This document shows, piece after piece, positions 17,390 to 25,772 of a DNA stretch of 64,000 nt. Source of the stretch: JANPLN01 sp041736155 (lineage in GTDB: Bacteria > Bdellovibrionota > Bdellovibrionia > Bdellovibrionales > JAGQZY01); contig JBGSUL010000109.1 of the NCBI GenBank assembly GCA_041736155.1, positions 45,060-109,059 on the forward strand, written 5' to 3'. A program made the position numbers and the translations under genes. How positions within the stretch are numbered: the first letter of the stretch is position 1; every line of letters begins with the position of its first letter. The notes beneath the pieces were generated by a model. That model was not told the DNA's origin and ran no database searches. It saw only the letters and a program-made list of their open reading frames with translations.

Positions 17390-18289
17390 ATGTTGATGAA
17401 AAAAGTAGATAAGGGCGAAATGATTGATATCGCATCTCATTCCAGTTCGGTCATCAGTAGCAAAATTGACTGGGTCGGCATGGACGAAATCACTTTGCCT
17501 ATCGGATTTCTCGGCGAGTCCGTACTCACAAAAGCTGATGTGCAAGTGAATGTGTTGGATCCTAGTGCTAAGGGCATTCACATGTCGCGTCTGTATTTAA
17601 CTCTCGAACAAAAACTTTTAAAAAAAGATCTCAGCTCTTCGCTTGTGCAAAAAACCATGCGCTCTTTGGTGGAATCACAAAAAGGCTTGAGCGATCGCGC
17701 GCGCTTGTTTCTTCGTTGGGAACAGCCCATTCGTCGCAAAGCTTTGATCAGCGATAATTGGGGCTGGAAAACCTATCCCATGTCTTTGCGTGTAGTACAG
17801 ACTCCGCAAGGTTCAAAATGGCTCTTGTCTTTTAGTTTATATTACTCGAGCACGTGTCCTTGTTCTGCCGCTTTGGCGCGTCAGTTGGTGCAAGAAGAAT
17901 TTGTAAAACAATTTCGTTCTGAAAATCTCAACTACGAACAGGTGTCTCATTGGTTAGCGCAGAATCAAGTGGCTTCCGCGCACAGTCAACGCAGCCGCGC
18001 CGACGTGCAACTTTTATTTGCGCCTGGCAAAGAAGCTCTCGATGTTCTTAAGTACATTGACGCTCTTGAAAACGCTTTAAAAACCCCAGTGCAAACTGCG
18101 GTCAAGCGTGAGGACGAGCAAGAGTTTGCGCGTCTTAATGGAGAAAATTTGATGTTTGTCGAAGACGCTCTCCGTCGCATGAAGGAGGCTCTCCTGCCGT
18201 TCTCAGAGCTTGCGAACTTTAAAATCAAAGCCTCGCATTTTGAGAGTCTCCATCAGCACAATGCCGTTGGAACAATCACGTCGAAATAA
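17390..18289 (+). CDS. folE2: GTP cyclohydrolase I type B (FolE2)
   Basis: A 299-residue protein of the FolE2/GCYH-IB family, recognised by KGIHMSRL, RWEQPIRRKALIS and the YSSTCPCSAALARQL block, whose cysteine and histidine residues belong to the metal site and active site. FolE2 converts GTP to 7,8-dihydroneopterin triphosphate, the first step of folate synthesis and a source for queuosine. It substitutes for the zinc enzyme FolE and in many bacteria is under Zur control; I could not identify a Zur box with confidence. AGAGGTGG precedes ATG 17390; a second ATG two codons on is also possible. It looks monocistronic. Confidence 0.95.
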   Translation: MLMKKVDKGEMIDIASHSSSVISSKIDWVGMDEITLPIGFLGESVLTKADVQVNVLDPSAKGIHMSRLYLTLEQKLLKKDLSSSLVQKTMRSLVESQKGLSDRARLFLRWEQPIRRKALISDNWGWKTYPMSLRVVQTPQGSKWLLSFSLYYSSTCPCSAALARQLVQEEFVKQFRSENLNYEQVSHWLAQNQVASAHSQRSRADVQLLFAPGKEALDVLKYIDALENALKTPVQTAVKREDEQEFARLNGENLMFVEDALRRMKEALLPFSELANFKIKASHFESLHQHNAVGTITSK

Positions 18290-18514
18290 TGAACAAGTCG
18301 CATAGAATAAATAAATATTTTCCTTCGTCATGAGTTCGTCATTTCGTCTTTTTCTTCACAGAAATTATTACTCTGAGAGTGAAAAATCACATAAAAAACA
18401 CTGTAAAAAAGCTATGGGATATCAAATTGGGTATTACCCTGTAGATTTTTCTTATCTTTGTGTATAGATTGCTGGAAATTAAATAGCGCAACGCTATTAC
18501 AAAAGGGGAGAATT

Positions 18515-18805
18515 ATGAAAGCAGCAATTTTTACTTTGGTTATGACAGCAACGGCTATGGCCAACGCCATGCAATTCAGCGTTCCATCAAGCTCAGACTT
18601 TCCCAGTGAGCAAGGTTGGGCCAAAGCGATGATCTCTATGGCTTGCGGTGTGAGCACAGCTTCTTTGAAAGATGCAGATGTTGTTATTACGCAGAACTCT
18701 GCGCAACAACCCGTTTACACAGCCACTATGAATGGCGTGGTGGTTGCAAAAGCTGTGGCCTCGAGCGGCAATATTTGGGCTAACAAAGTTTGTTTGTCTA
18801 AATAA
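18515..18805 (+). CDS. Small secreted protein, unknown function
   Basis: A 96-residue protein with a signal peptide (MKAAIFTLVMTATAMANA) and two cysteines, near residues 44 and 93, that could pair. I do not recognise the family. AAGGGGAG lies six bases before ATG 18515. The leader contains a 7-bp hairpin (AATAGCG/CGCTATT, 18482-18498). A terminator follows at 18828-18852. Confidence 0.7.
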   Translation: MKAAIFTLVMTATAMANAMQFSVPSSSDFPSEQGWAKAMISMACGVSTASLKDADVVITQNSAQQPVYTATMNGVVVAKAVASSGNIWANKVCLSK

Positions 18806-18827
18806 ATTTCGTCATCCATTTTTTTTG

Positions 18828-18852
18828 TCCGATGCCTGTCCTGGGCATCGGA
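18828..18852 (+). terminator. Rho-independent terminator
   Basis: TCCGATGCC and GGCATCGGA form a 9-bp stem with a 7-base loop followed by TTTT. It lies between the 18515 gene and the 18873 gene, ending 20 bases before the latter's ATG. Confidence 0.8.
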
Positions 18853-18872
18853 TTTTGTAGGGGAATCAATCG

Positions 18873-19775
18873 ATGAAATTTTTGGGGTGTATTCTTCTAT
18901 TTTTTTGTATGGTGGGGAGTGAGGCTTACGCTTTTCATCCACTGAGCTGCCAGGCACTCTTTGTTGGCGTCCAATTAGACGATCAATTAGACGGTCAATT
19001 AACTGACGAGCAAACTCTTCTAGAAATAATAAAAATCCAAAAAACCGATCGTACGCTGCTTTTTGGTGAACGACCCCAAATGAGCGTGGCGACATTTATT
19101 GATGAAATCATCAGAAAAAAACAAGAACAACTCGCACTCTTCCGTCTTCATGATTGGTCTAGCGTGCCAGTGATGGTTCGCGAGCACTACGCGGCACTTT
19201 TTGAAGCTTCGGTGAACGGAACATCTCGCGGAGTTCTCCGTTTGCATGAGTTCCCAAATTTTTCAAAATTAACCCTTGAGCAACTGATCTATCCCGAGCC
19301 AAACTTAGAGCCTGTCAGCAGTGCCGTGGTGAGTTTTATGGTACAGTCGAACACAGTTCTCGCTGAGTTTTTGGCCGCTTTGCATTTTCCGCAAGTGAGA
19401 CAAACAGAAACATCTATTAGCAACTTGATCAACGCCTATGATAAATATATTTATGCGCCCCTTCGTTATGAGTTAGGGGAAGATCTCTGGGCGAATTTTT
19501 TAAATCGCAAAATGGATCTTATCAGTGAGGATGCAGAAACCTATTACTGGGTGGAAGTAAAATATCTGGGGCGGCATAAACGTTATACCTCTGTCAGTGG
19601 TGCCGATGTTTATGCAAAGTTAAAAAACACAAAAGCTTTGGCTCAATTATTACCTGTTCCCATTCGTGTGATTTTGGCGGTGGCCGGCCCAGGGTGGCTC
19701 TCCGCCGATGCAATTAAAGATTACGAAGACTTAGGTGTCGAAGTTGTTTCCCTAACGCCCAACTGGCAGCCTTAA
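18873..19775 (+). CDS. Secreted protein, possible PD-(D/E)XK-like C-terminal fold
   Basis: A 300-residue protein with signal peptide (1-20, ending EAYA). Residues about 34-48 contain a short in-frame repeat, QLDDQLDGQLTDEQ, matched at DNA level by three tandem CAATTA-type units around 18973-19007. The central part is helical. The C-terminal quarter, DLISEDAETYYWVEVKYL and then IRVILAVAG and LGVEVVSL, has the D...ExK strand pattern of PD-(D/E)XK nucleases. That match is weak, and catalytic residues beyond E and K were not verified. No family name can be given. It converges on nrdB across a 37-bp hairpin. Confidence 0.68.
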   Translation: MKFLGCILLFFCMVGSEAYAFHPLSCQALFVGVQLDDQLDGQLTDEQTLLEIIKIQKTDRTLLFGERPQMSVATFIDEIIRKKQEQLALFRLHDWSSVPVMVREHYAALFEASVNGTSRGVLRLHEFPNFSKLTLEQLIYPEPNLEPVSSAVVSFMVQSNTVLAEFLAALHFPQVRQTETSISNLINAYDKYIYAPLRYELGEDLWANFLNRKMDLISEDAETYYWVEVKYLGRHKRYTSVSGADVYAKLKNTKALAQLLPVPIRVILAVAGPGWLSADAIKDYEDLGVEVVSLTPNWQP

Positions 19776-19853
19776 GCAATGTAAATAGGTACGCCGATAC
19801 TTTTTGCGACCGTATGGGTCGCAAAAAGTATCGGCGTACCTATTTACATTGCT
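19775..19853. terminator. 37-bp perfect hairpin between convergent genes
   Basis: Positions 19775-19811 and 19817-19853 are exact reverse complements over 37 bases around a 5-base loop. The plus-strand gene ends at its left edge, and nrdB ends 40 bases to the right. Placement suggests a bidirectional terminator, but no U-tract follows. The arm contains AGGTACGCCG, a core shared with the palindromes at 43851-43930. Confidence 0.8.
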
Positions 19854-19892
19854 GTGCTGAGCAGTCTCTGTAGGAGGCTGCTCTCTGAGTAG

Positions 19893-20891
19893 TTAGAAGG
19901 TTTCGTCGAAGCTGACGTTGCCGCTGACGCCTGTTTGGTAAGCTGCCACTTTTCTTTCGAAGAAGTTGGTGAGCTCTTGCACATCTTGTAGTTCCATAAA
20001 CGAAAATGGATTTTTCGATCCAAACTTTGCGGGAATATGCAAAGCCTCAAGTCTCTGATCGGCAATGTATTGGAGATACTCACGCATGTCTTTTTTGGAC
20101 ATACCAGCAATACCCAAATCCAAAACGTCATCGGCAAAAGCCATTTCGCAGTCCACAGCTTCGGAGATCATTTGGGTGACCATGTCGTTCATTTGCGGAG
20201 TGAAAATCTCAGGATCTTCACGGCGTGCGATTTCGATCACTTCAAAGGCAAAATTCATATGTGCACTTTCATCGCGGAACACCCAGTTTGTTCCCGAGGC
20301 TAAACCATCGAGCAAACCTTTGGAACGCAAGAAATACACATAGGCAAAAGCGCCAAAAAAGAACAACCCTTCAATGCACGTAGCAAAGCAGGTGAGATTT
20401 AAAATGAACTTGCGACGATCTTCCACAGTTTCGATACGATCCATTTGGTAAACCGAGTCCATCCATTTAAAGCAAAACTGCGCCTTACGTTGGATCGAAG
20501 GAATGGTGTCGATGGCCGAAAAGGCGCGCGCACGTTCATTTACATCCGGTATATAAGAGTCCAACAGTGTGAGATAAAACTGCACATGCAAAGCCTCTTC
20601 GTAAAGCTGGCGCGAAAGATACAAACGAGCCTCAGGCGAATTGATGTGTTTGTACAAATTCAACACCAAGTTATTGCCGACAATGGAATCTCCCGTCGCA
20701 AAAAATGCGACGAGGCGATTGATCAAATGTCGTTCAGCGGGACTCATCTTAGAGCGCAGATCATTAATGTCGCGCGAGAAATCAATCTCTTCCACAGTCC
20801 ACGTGTTCTTGATCCCATTTTTATACATTTCGTAAAAAATGGGATACTTCATTGGGCGCAGAGTAAGATTAAAGCCGGGATCTAGAATCAT
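19893..20891 (-). CDS. nrdB: Ribonucleoside-diphosphate reductase subunit beta, class Ia
   Basis: A 332-residue diiron subunit. Ligands are visible as D in FATGDSIVG and as the E-x2-H-x3-Y motif EALHVQFY, whose Tyr is the radical-bearing residue of class Ia enzymes (class Ic would have Phe). A second E/H set lies in RDESAHMNF. The C-terminus NVSFDETF is the tail that docks on the alpha subunit. NrdB generates and stores the tyrosyl radical used by NrdA to reduce ribonucleoside diphosphates. It lies 28 bases downstream of nrdA on the same strand and is surely cotranscribed. Confidence 0.97.
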   Translation of the reverse strand: MILDPGFNLTLRPMKYPIFYEMYKNGIKNTWTVEEIDFSRDINDLRSKMSPAERHLINRLVAFFATGDSIVGNNLVLNLYKHINSPEARLYLSRQLYEEALHVQFYLTLLDSYIPDVNERARAFSAIDTIPSIQRKAQFCFKWMDSVYQMDRIETVEDRRKFILNLTCFATCIEGLFFFGAFAYVYFLRSKGLLDGLASGTNWVFRDESAHMNFAFEVIEIARREDPEIFTPQMNDMVTQMISEAVDCEMAFADDVLDLGIAGMSKKDMREYLQYIADQRLEALHIPAKFGSKNPFSFMELQDVQELTNFFERKVAAYQTGVSGNVSFDETF

Positions 20892-20919
20892 AGTTGTTTA
20901 CCTTTTTCTCGTTGTACGT

Positions 20920-23328
20920 TTACTGACAGGCTTCGCAAGCTTCTGGGTTATCAATAGAGCAGGCGATGATCTCATCGGTGCTATATTCTTTTTTCGGCTT
21001 AGTTTCTTTAATCGTCGTTTTATTAATACGTGTCGCCGGACGTGAGCGAAGATAATACGTTGTCTTCACACCTTTTTTCCAAGCGTACATGTACATAGAC
21101 GAGAGTTTACCGATCGTTGCGCTTTCTAAGAACAGATTCAAAGATTGGCTTTGATCAATGTAAGCTCCACGATCTGCCGCCATATCGATCAGGCTCTTCA
21201 TCGGAAGTTCCCAGACCGTGCGGTAGATCAACTTGAGATTTTCAGGAATTTCTTCGATATCCTGAATGGAACCTTCGGCCGATTTAATTTTATTGCGCAC
21301 TTCTTCGGTCCACAGACCTACTTTTTTCAAGTCGCGCACAAGATATTTGTTAATTTGTAAAAACTCACCAGAGAGAGTTTCGCGTTTAAACAAGTTAGAA
21401 ACCTGTGGCTCAATGGCTTCACAGCAGCCAGCGATACTGGCAATCGTTGCGGTGGGTGCAATGGCGATGACTAACGAGTTACGCAAACCAAACTTTTTAA
21501 TGCGTTCTTTGAGTTGAGTCCAACGCTCTGGGTTTGACGGTTCCACTTTCCACAGATCAAACTGCAACTGACCTTGAGCAGCGCGTGTGTCAGCAAAGTT
21601 GGCGTGAGGGCCATACTTTTCTGCTAGCTCACACGACATATCGATGGCCGCGTAATAGATTTCTTCCTGAATACGACGAGAAATCTCACGAGCCTCTTCA
21701 CTGTCCATGGGCAGACCTAATTTAAAGAACACGTCTTGCAATCCCATAGCGCCCATGCCAATCGGACGCCATTTATTATTGGAGTCAGAGGCTTGGTTGA
21801 TCGGATAAAAATTAATGTCGATCACGCGATCTAAAAACTTCACAGCTGTTTTTACCGTGCGACGGATTTTATGATAATCCACACCATCTTCGGTCACATG
21901 ATGACCAAGGTTGATGGAGCCGAGGTTACAAACAGCGGTTTCGGAATTGTTAGTCACCTCGAGAATCTCTGTGCAGAGATTGGAGAGATGGATCACATTC
22001 TCTTTTTTAGCAGTCTGATTGCTCTTCATGTTCGATGCGTCTTTAAAGGTCATCCAACCATTGCCGGTTTCGGCTAATGTTTTCATCATACGGCTGTAAA
22101 GATCGCGGGCTTTCACTTGGCGTACAAACAGGCCTTCGCTCTCAGCTTTCAAGTAAGCGGCTTCAAACTCAGGGCCGTAAAGATCAACAAAGTGCGGAGT
22201 GGTCTTAGGATCAAAGAGGGACCATGTGTCGTCGGCTTCTACACGCTTCATAAAAATATCTGGAACCCAATTGGCCAAGTTCAGATTGTGGGTGCGTTTG
22301 CTTTCGTCACCGGTGTTGTCGCGCAGTTCGAGGAAATCTTCCATGTCTGCATGCCATGTTTCGAGATATACGCAGCACGCGCCTTTGCGTTTGCCACCTT
22401 GGTTCACAGCAGAAACAGAAGAATCCAAAGTTTTAAGCCAAGGAACGACGCCGTTGGAGTGGCCATTGGTGCCTTTGATAAGGGAACCACGCGCTCGCAC
22501 GCGACTGAACGCCACGCCGATACCGCCGGCAAATTTAGAGAGCAACGCGATGTCTTTGTATTTTTCATAAATCGCCGAAAGATCATCAACGGGTGAATCC
22601 AAAAGATAACATGACGACATTTGTGGATGGAGAGTGCCCGAGTTGAAGAGGGTCGGTGTGCTTGGTAAGTAATCCAAAGTGCAGATCAACTTATAAAGCT
22701 CAACGGCTTCTTCAGCATTATGCGAGAGGCCACACGCCACACGCATAAAAAAGTATTGTGGTGTTTCGAGAACATCACGCTTTTGTGGATCTTTTAAGAG
22801 GTAACGATCATAAACTGTGCGCAGACCAAAATATTCAAAGGCTGTGGTTTTATGTGGTTGAATGGCGGCTTCTAAAAGCGCGCGGTTTTCTTCCACAAAA
22901 GCTTTGGTTTTTTCGGCGATAAGACCATTTTTAAAACCATGGCAAATACTCTCATAAAAAGAATGGATGCCGAGGTTGCGAACTTCTTCGTCGACGTAAA
23001 GGCTGAGGAGACGAGCGGCTAAGCGCGAGTACTGCGGCTCTTCGCCGATCAGCATGGCTGCTGTTTGTATGGAAAGATTATCCAGCTCTTTGGTGGAGGC
23101 GCCATCATAGAGACCGCTAATAGATTTAATGGCGACGCGATAAGGATCTACAAAACGCAAATCTTCTGCGTTCTGTGTAACACGACGAACGATCTTGGTA
23201 ACGTCGACGGGCTCAAGGCGTCCATCACGTTTCTTGACTCTCATTGGAACAGGTTCTTGTGTCTCGTTGGGCAAATTTTCTATGTTGTTTTCCGTTGTCG
23301 TATTCATTTGTAACTCTATGTTCTCCAT
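20920..23328 (-). CDS. nrdA: Ribonucleoside-diphosphate reductase subunit alpha, class Ia
   Basis: An 802-residue catalytic subunit. An N-terminal ATP-cone (VKKRDGRLEPVDVTKIVRRV, about residues 32-120) gives allosteric activity control. Catalytic features are SSCYLLD (first redox Cys), NLCTEI (Asn-Cys-Glu with the thiyl-radical Cys), CNLGSINL (second Cys), the TTYYLR tyrosine pair of the radical-transfer path and the C-terminal shuttle pair CEAC. It reduces NDPs to dNDPs with NrdB. AGGAGGG lies eight bases before the ATG. NrdAB here is the aerobic enzyme. An NrdR-like palindrome lies at 23362-23377. Confidence 0.98.
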   Translation of the reverse strand: MENIELQMNTTTENNIENLPNETQEPVPMRVKKRDGRLEPVDVTKIVRRVTQNAEDLRFVDPYRVAIKSISGLYDGASTKELDNLSIQTAAMLIGEEPQYSRLAARLLSLYVDEEVRNLGIHSFYESICHGFKNGLIAEKTKAFVEENRALLEAAIQPHKTTAFEYFGLRTVYDRYLLKDPQKRDVLETPQYFFMRVACGLSHNAEEAVELYKLICTLDYLPSTPTLFNSGTLHPQMSSCYLLDSPVDDLSAIYEKYKDIALLSKFAGGIGVAFSRVRARGSLIKGTNGHSNGVVPWLKTLDSSVSAVNQGGKRKGACCVYLETWHADMEDFLELRDNTGDESKRTHNLNLANWVPDIFMKRVEADDTWSLFDPKTTPHFVDLYGPEFEAAYLKAESEGLFVRQVKARDLYSRMMKTLAETGNGWMTFKDASNMKSNQTAKKENVIHLSNLCTEILEVTNNSETAVCNLGSINLGHHVTEDGVDYHKIRRTVKTAVKFLDRVIDINFYPINQASDSNNKWRPIGMGAMGLQDVFFKLGLPMDSEEAREISRRIQEEIYYAAIDMSCELAEKYGPHANFADTRAAQGQLQFDLWKVEPSNPERWTQLKERIKKFGLRNSLVIAIAPTATIASIAGCCEAIEPQVSNLFKRETLSGEFLQINKYLVRDLKKVGLWTEEVRNKIKSAEGSIQDIEEIPENLKLIYRTVWELPMKSLIDMAADRGAYIDQSQSLNLFLESATIGKLSSMYMYAWKKGVKTTYYLRSRPATRINKTTIKETKPKKEYSTDEIIACSIDNPEACEACQ

Positions 23329-23361
23329 AATGTCTTGCCCTCCTGTTGGCCTGTTATTAAT

Positions 23362-23377
23362 GACACTTTTGTGTGTC
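23362..23377. promoter_or_regulatory. NrdR-box-like palindrome upstream of nrdA
   Basis: GACACTTTTGTGTGTC is a 16-base dyad with GACAC/GTGTC arms, the size and terminal ACAC/GTGT pattern of NrdR boxes. It lies 34 bases upstream of the nrdA start. Only one copy is clear, whereas NrdR usually uses two, so the assignment is weak. Confidence 0.3.
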
Positions 23378-23752
23378 GTTTGGGTAAAAATTTCTATTCT
23401 TCAGAGCGCAGAAGGCCTTACAAAGAGTGTCTTCTTTGTTTTTTGCCAGCCGGTTTCATCGGATTTTATTTTGAGCTACCCCCGAAGAGCGAAATCCTTT
23501 TCAGAAAGTGCCCCTCATAGGAAAACGGTAGAGCTGCCACCTCGGAGAGTCAAATCTGAATTCTTGTGCTTAATTGTTTTTTTTTGAACCAGGGCACCAA
23601 ATTACTGTCGGTGAGCGTTAGTTGCCCGAAATTTCTCATGAATAGCGATCTGATTACAACTGAAGCACGTCAAATTTTTTTGCTTCACGTTGATGGTTTA
23701 CAAAATAATTTTGCTTTTTAAATATGCACCAGGACTTAGGTCGTGCTTAAAA

Positions 23753-23799
23753 ACACTACACACATAGGTCAAGATTTTCAGGACGCCCATATGTAGTGT
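23753..23799. promoter_or_regulatory. Inverted ACACTACA half-sites in the nrdA/23856 divergent region
   Basis: ACACTACA (23753-23760) and TGTAGTGT (23792-23799) are exact reverse complements 31 bases apart. This 527-base divergent region (23329-23855) has no supportable ORF. The half-sites resemble the ACAC/GTGT ends of NrdR boxes but are about 425 bases from nrdA and only 57 from the 23856 gene. Confidence 0.3.
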
Positions 23800-23855
23800 C
23801 TGTCAGGATCTGTCATGACCCTCGAGATTTTTCGAAAAAACACCGATATTCCACT

Positions 23856-25223
23856 ATGAGATTTCTCGAAGCCATCAATCGAATGTTAGTGGGAATGTTA
23901 TTATGCCTCGTCCTTTTACAAGCGGGGCTCGTATTTTTTATGAAAAATATGGAAGACCAAGCGCAATTTCGTCTCGTGCAAAACACATCAACTGTAGAGA
24001 GTGAGTGCGGAAAAAATATTTTTTCAGAAGAAGTTTACTGGGATCTTCTCGCACAAAACAATTTGTCATCGTCGACTTGCGCGACCAGTGACTGTGAATT
24101 TTCCCACCTGTTGTGGCAGCGAGCCGAGCAGTCGTCCGATTTGCAGTTGATTGCTGTGCAATCGGCACCACCGTTTCGGTGGGGCGATATGGAACAGGGA
24201 GGATCAATTCGCGTGCACGTGAAAGCGTCTCCTAAACCACAAATTTTAGCCCTCGTCAGTCGCAATCGTTTAGAGTGGAACTTTCAAGTGGATGAAGGCG
24301 CCGTGATTGAAAAAGTCATTGTCGCCACTCCGCAAATTGTCTGGCTGCAAGGATTACCGCCCAAGACCGCCATTGAATATTTACCCAAAGAAAAAATGTG
24401 CAGTTACCCTTACGCTTGGGAAGAAGTTTTTAATCCCGACAATGAACTGCGTACAGTGATGAATGTGCTCAAAAAAATCACCGGCCTGCAAGTGACTTCG
24501 TTTCAAGGCGCTTTGGTTGGTAAAGAATTTCGCATTCCGCTTTTTGATATGGAACACGGTGTGGTGACGCGCTCTTTGGCGAGCACAGACGAAAAACCCC
24601 TTCCTGAAAAATCAGCAACACAGTCCATGTTGGTATGGAAGCGGGAAGAACAAAGAATTTTGCCAGAAAAATTAAAATTACCGACGGGGGAAATTCTGTT
24701 CCCAGAAAAAACCCAAGCTGTGACTCAACTTCTAGGCGAAACATTTATTTTGCGTGATCACCAACTGTGGACTTGGAATACAACGACAAAAACGTTTGAA
24801 AAAGTTCAAACTCCTAAGATCTTGCCACCGCTTCAGTATGTTACCGCGGTGGCGCCCCACGAGAGTGCCAAGGCCTTGTATTTGTACAATGACGAGCGCG
24901 GGGGTGAGATGTTTCGCTACGATCTGGAAAAAAAGGAGTGGCGTCTTCTCTCTTCGGGTTACAATTTTTATATCGAAGCTCTTTATTTTGACGAAACAGC
25001 AGGGAAACTTCATGCGGTGGCCTCGCAGGGGGCTTACTTAACTCAGCTACTCACGTTAGATCCTCTTTCGGCCAAGATTTCGCAAAAAGTGCCGCTTAAA
25101 AACAAAGTGGCCTTCGACCGTCGCCATTGGAAGTGGCAATTGCGCAAAGACAAAGAACATTTTTGGATGCGTTTTTTTCAACCTGTGGCCGTTCAAGGCG
25201 CAGATGTTCTTTTAGAAATTTAA
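23856..25223 (+). CDS. Membrane-anchored or secreted protein, unknown function
   Basis: A 455-residue protein beginning MRFLEAINRMLVG and followed by one hydrophobic segment (about residues 12-32), which could be a signal anchor. The remainder looks soluble and strand-rich. From about residue 290 the spacing of WT, YLYND and LYFD strands recalls a beta-propeller or Kelch-like repeat, but no family is recognised. I chose ATG 23856 over an upstream in-frame GTG at 23796 because the hydrophobic N-terminus follows it; no Shine-Dalgarno is clear for either. Its 3' end overlaps the convergent 25212 gene by 12 bases. Confidence 0.7.
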   Translation: MRFLEAINRMLVGMLLCLVLLQAGLVFFMKNMEDQAQFRLVQNTSTVESECGKNIFSEEVYWDLLAQNNLSSSTCATSDCEFSHLLWQRAEQSSDLQLIAVQSAPPFRWGDMEQGGSIRVHVKASPKPQILALVSRNRLEWNFQVDEGAVIEKVIVATPQIVWLQGLPPKTAIEYLPKEKMCSYPYAWEEVFNPDNELRTVMNVLKKITGLQVTSFQGALVGKEFRIPLFDMEHGVVTRSLASTDEKPLPEKSATQSMLVWKREEQRILPEKLKLPTGEILFPEKTQAVTQLLGETFILRDHQLWTWNTTTKTFEKVQTPKILPPLQYVTAVAPHESAKALYLYNDERGGEMFRYDLEKKEWRLLSSGYNFYIEALYFDETAGKLHAVASQGAYLTQLLTLDPLSAKISQKVPLKNKVAFDRRHWKWQLRKDKEHFWMRFFQPVAVQGADVLLEI

Positions 25224-25706
25224 AGCACTCGAATTTTTGGGAATCACATACGTGGTTTTGCAGTACTTATAGCAGCCTTTTTGGCTGGTGAGATTAGTGC
25301 TGGCCAGAGCCCCATCGGTGGTGGCTTGCATATCCAGCGGTTCAAAAAAAGTGTTTTTATCACAGTCTTGCAGATCCTCTAGCTCTTTCATCCAGCCCAC
25401 ATAGGTCGCGACTTCTAAGGATGTATCTTGGGCGATACGGCATCCGATATAACAGTGTTTGCGTTTATCATTTCCCAATTTTTGCGCTGTGCTCAGCTCG
25501 TTTTTGTAGGTTTTATGGGCTTTAAAAAGATCGGTGATCAGAGGTGCGCTGGGCTTTTGGGTTTGCCACTGAGTGATGGCGTTCTCCCATTCGGCCTGGG
25601 TGTAGGGCGTGACGTTGATGGGATGAATCTCGTTCTGCCAACAGCTGTCTTGGGCGAAGGATAAGTGGGAGATGCACAAGGAAATGAGACAAAGTAGGGT
25701 TTTCAT
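25212..25706 (-). CDS. Small secreted cysteine-containing protein, unknown function
   Basis: A 164-residue protein with signal peptide MKTLLCLISLCISHLSFAQ. The mature part has cysteines in two like-spaced pairs (HCYIGCR and GCYKYCK) and others at DSCW and LQDC, so disulfides are likely. Family not recognised. I chose ATG 25706, preceded by GGAGG four bases away, over an in-frame start at 25766. It lies 66 bases downstream of the... opposite neighbour on the minus strand (25773 gene stop), so it may follow that gene on one transcript. Confidence 0.72.
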   Translation of the reverse strand: MKTLLCLISLCISHLSFAQDSCWQNEIHPINVTPYTQAEWENAITQWQTQKPSAPLITDLFKAHKTYKNELSTAQKLGNDKRKHCYIGCRIAQDTSLEVATYVGWMKELEDLQDCDKNTFFEPLDMQATTDGALASTNLTSQKGCYKYCKTTYVIPKNSSALNF

Positions 25707-25772
25707 GGCGCCTCCGATTCTTAAATCGTAGGTGAAAGAAGAGGGCTTGTAAAGAGCCCTCTCCATCAGTTC

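Noticed and set aside
22117..22596. 159-residue plus-strand ORF
   Set aside because: Antisense to nrdA, whose motifs are certain in this stretch.
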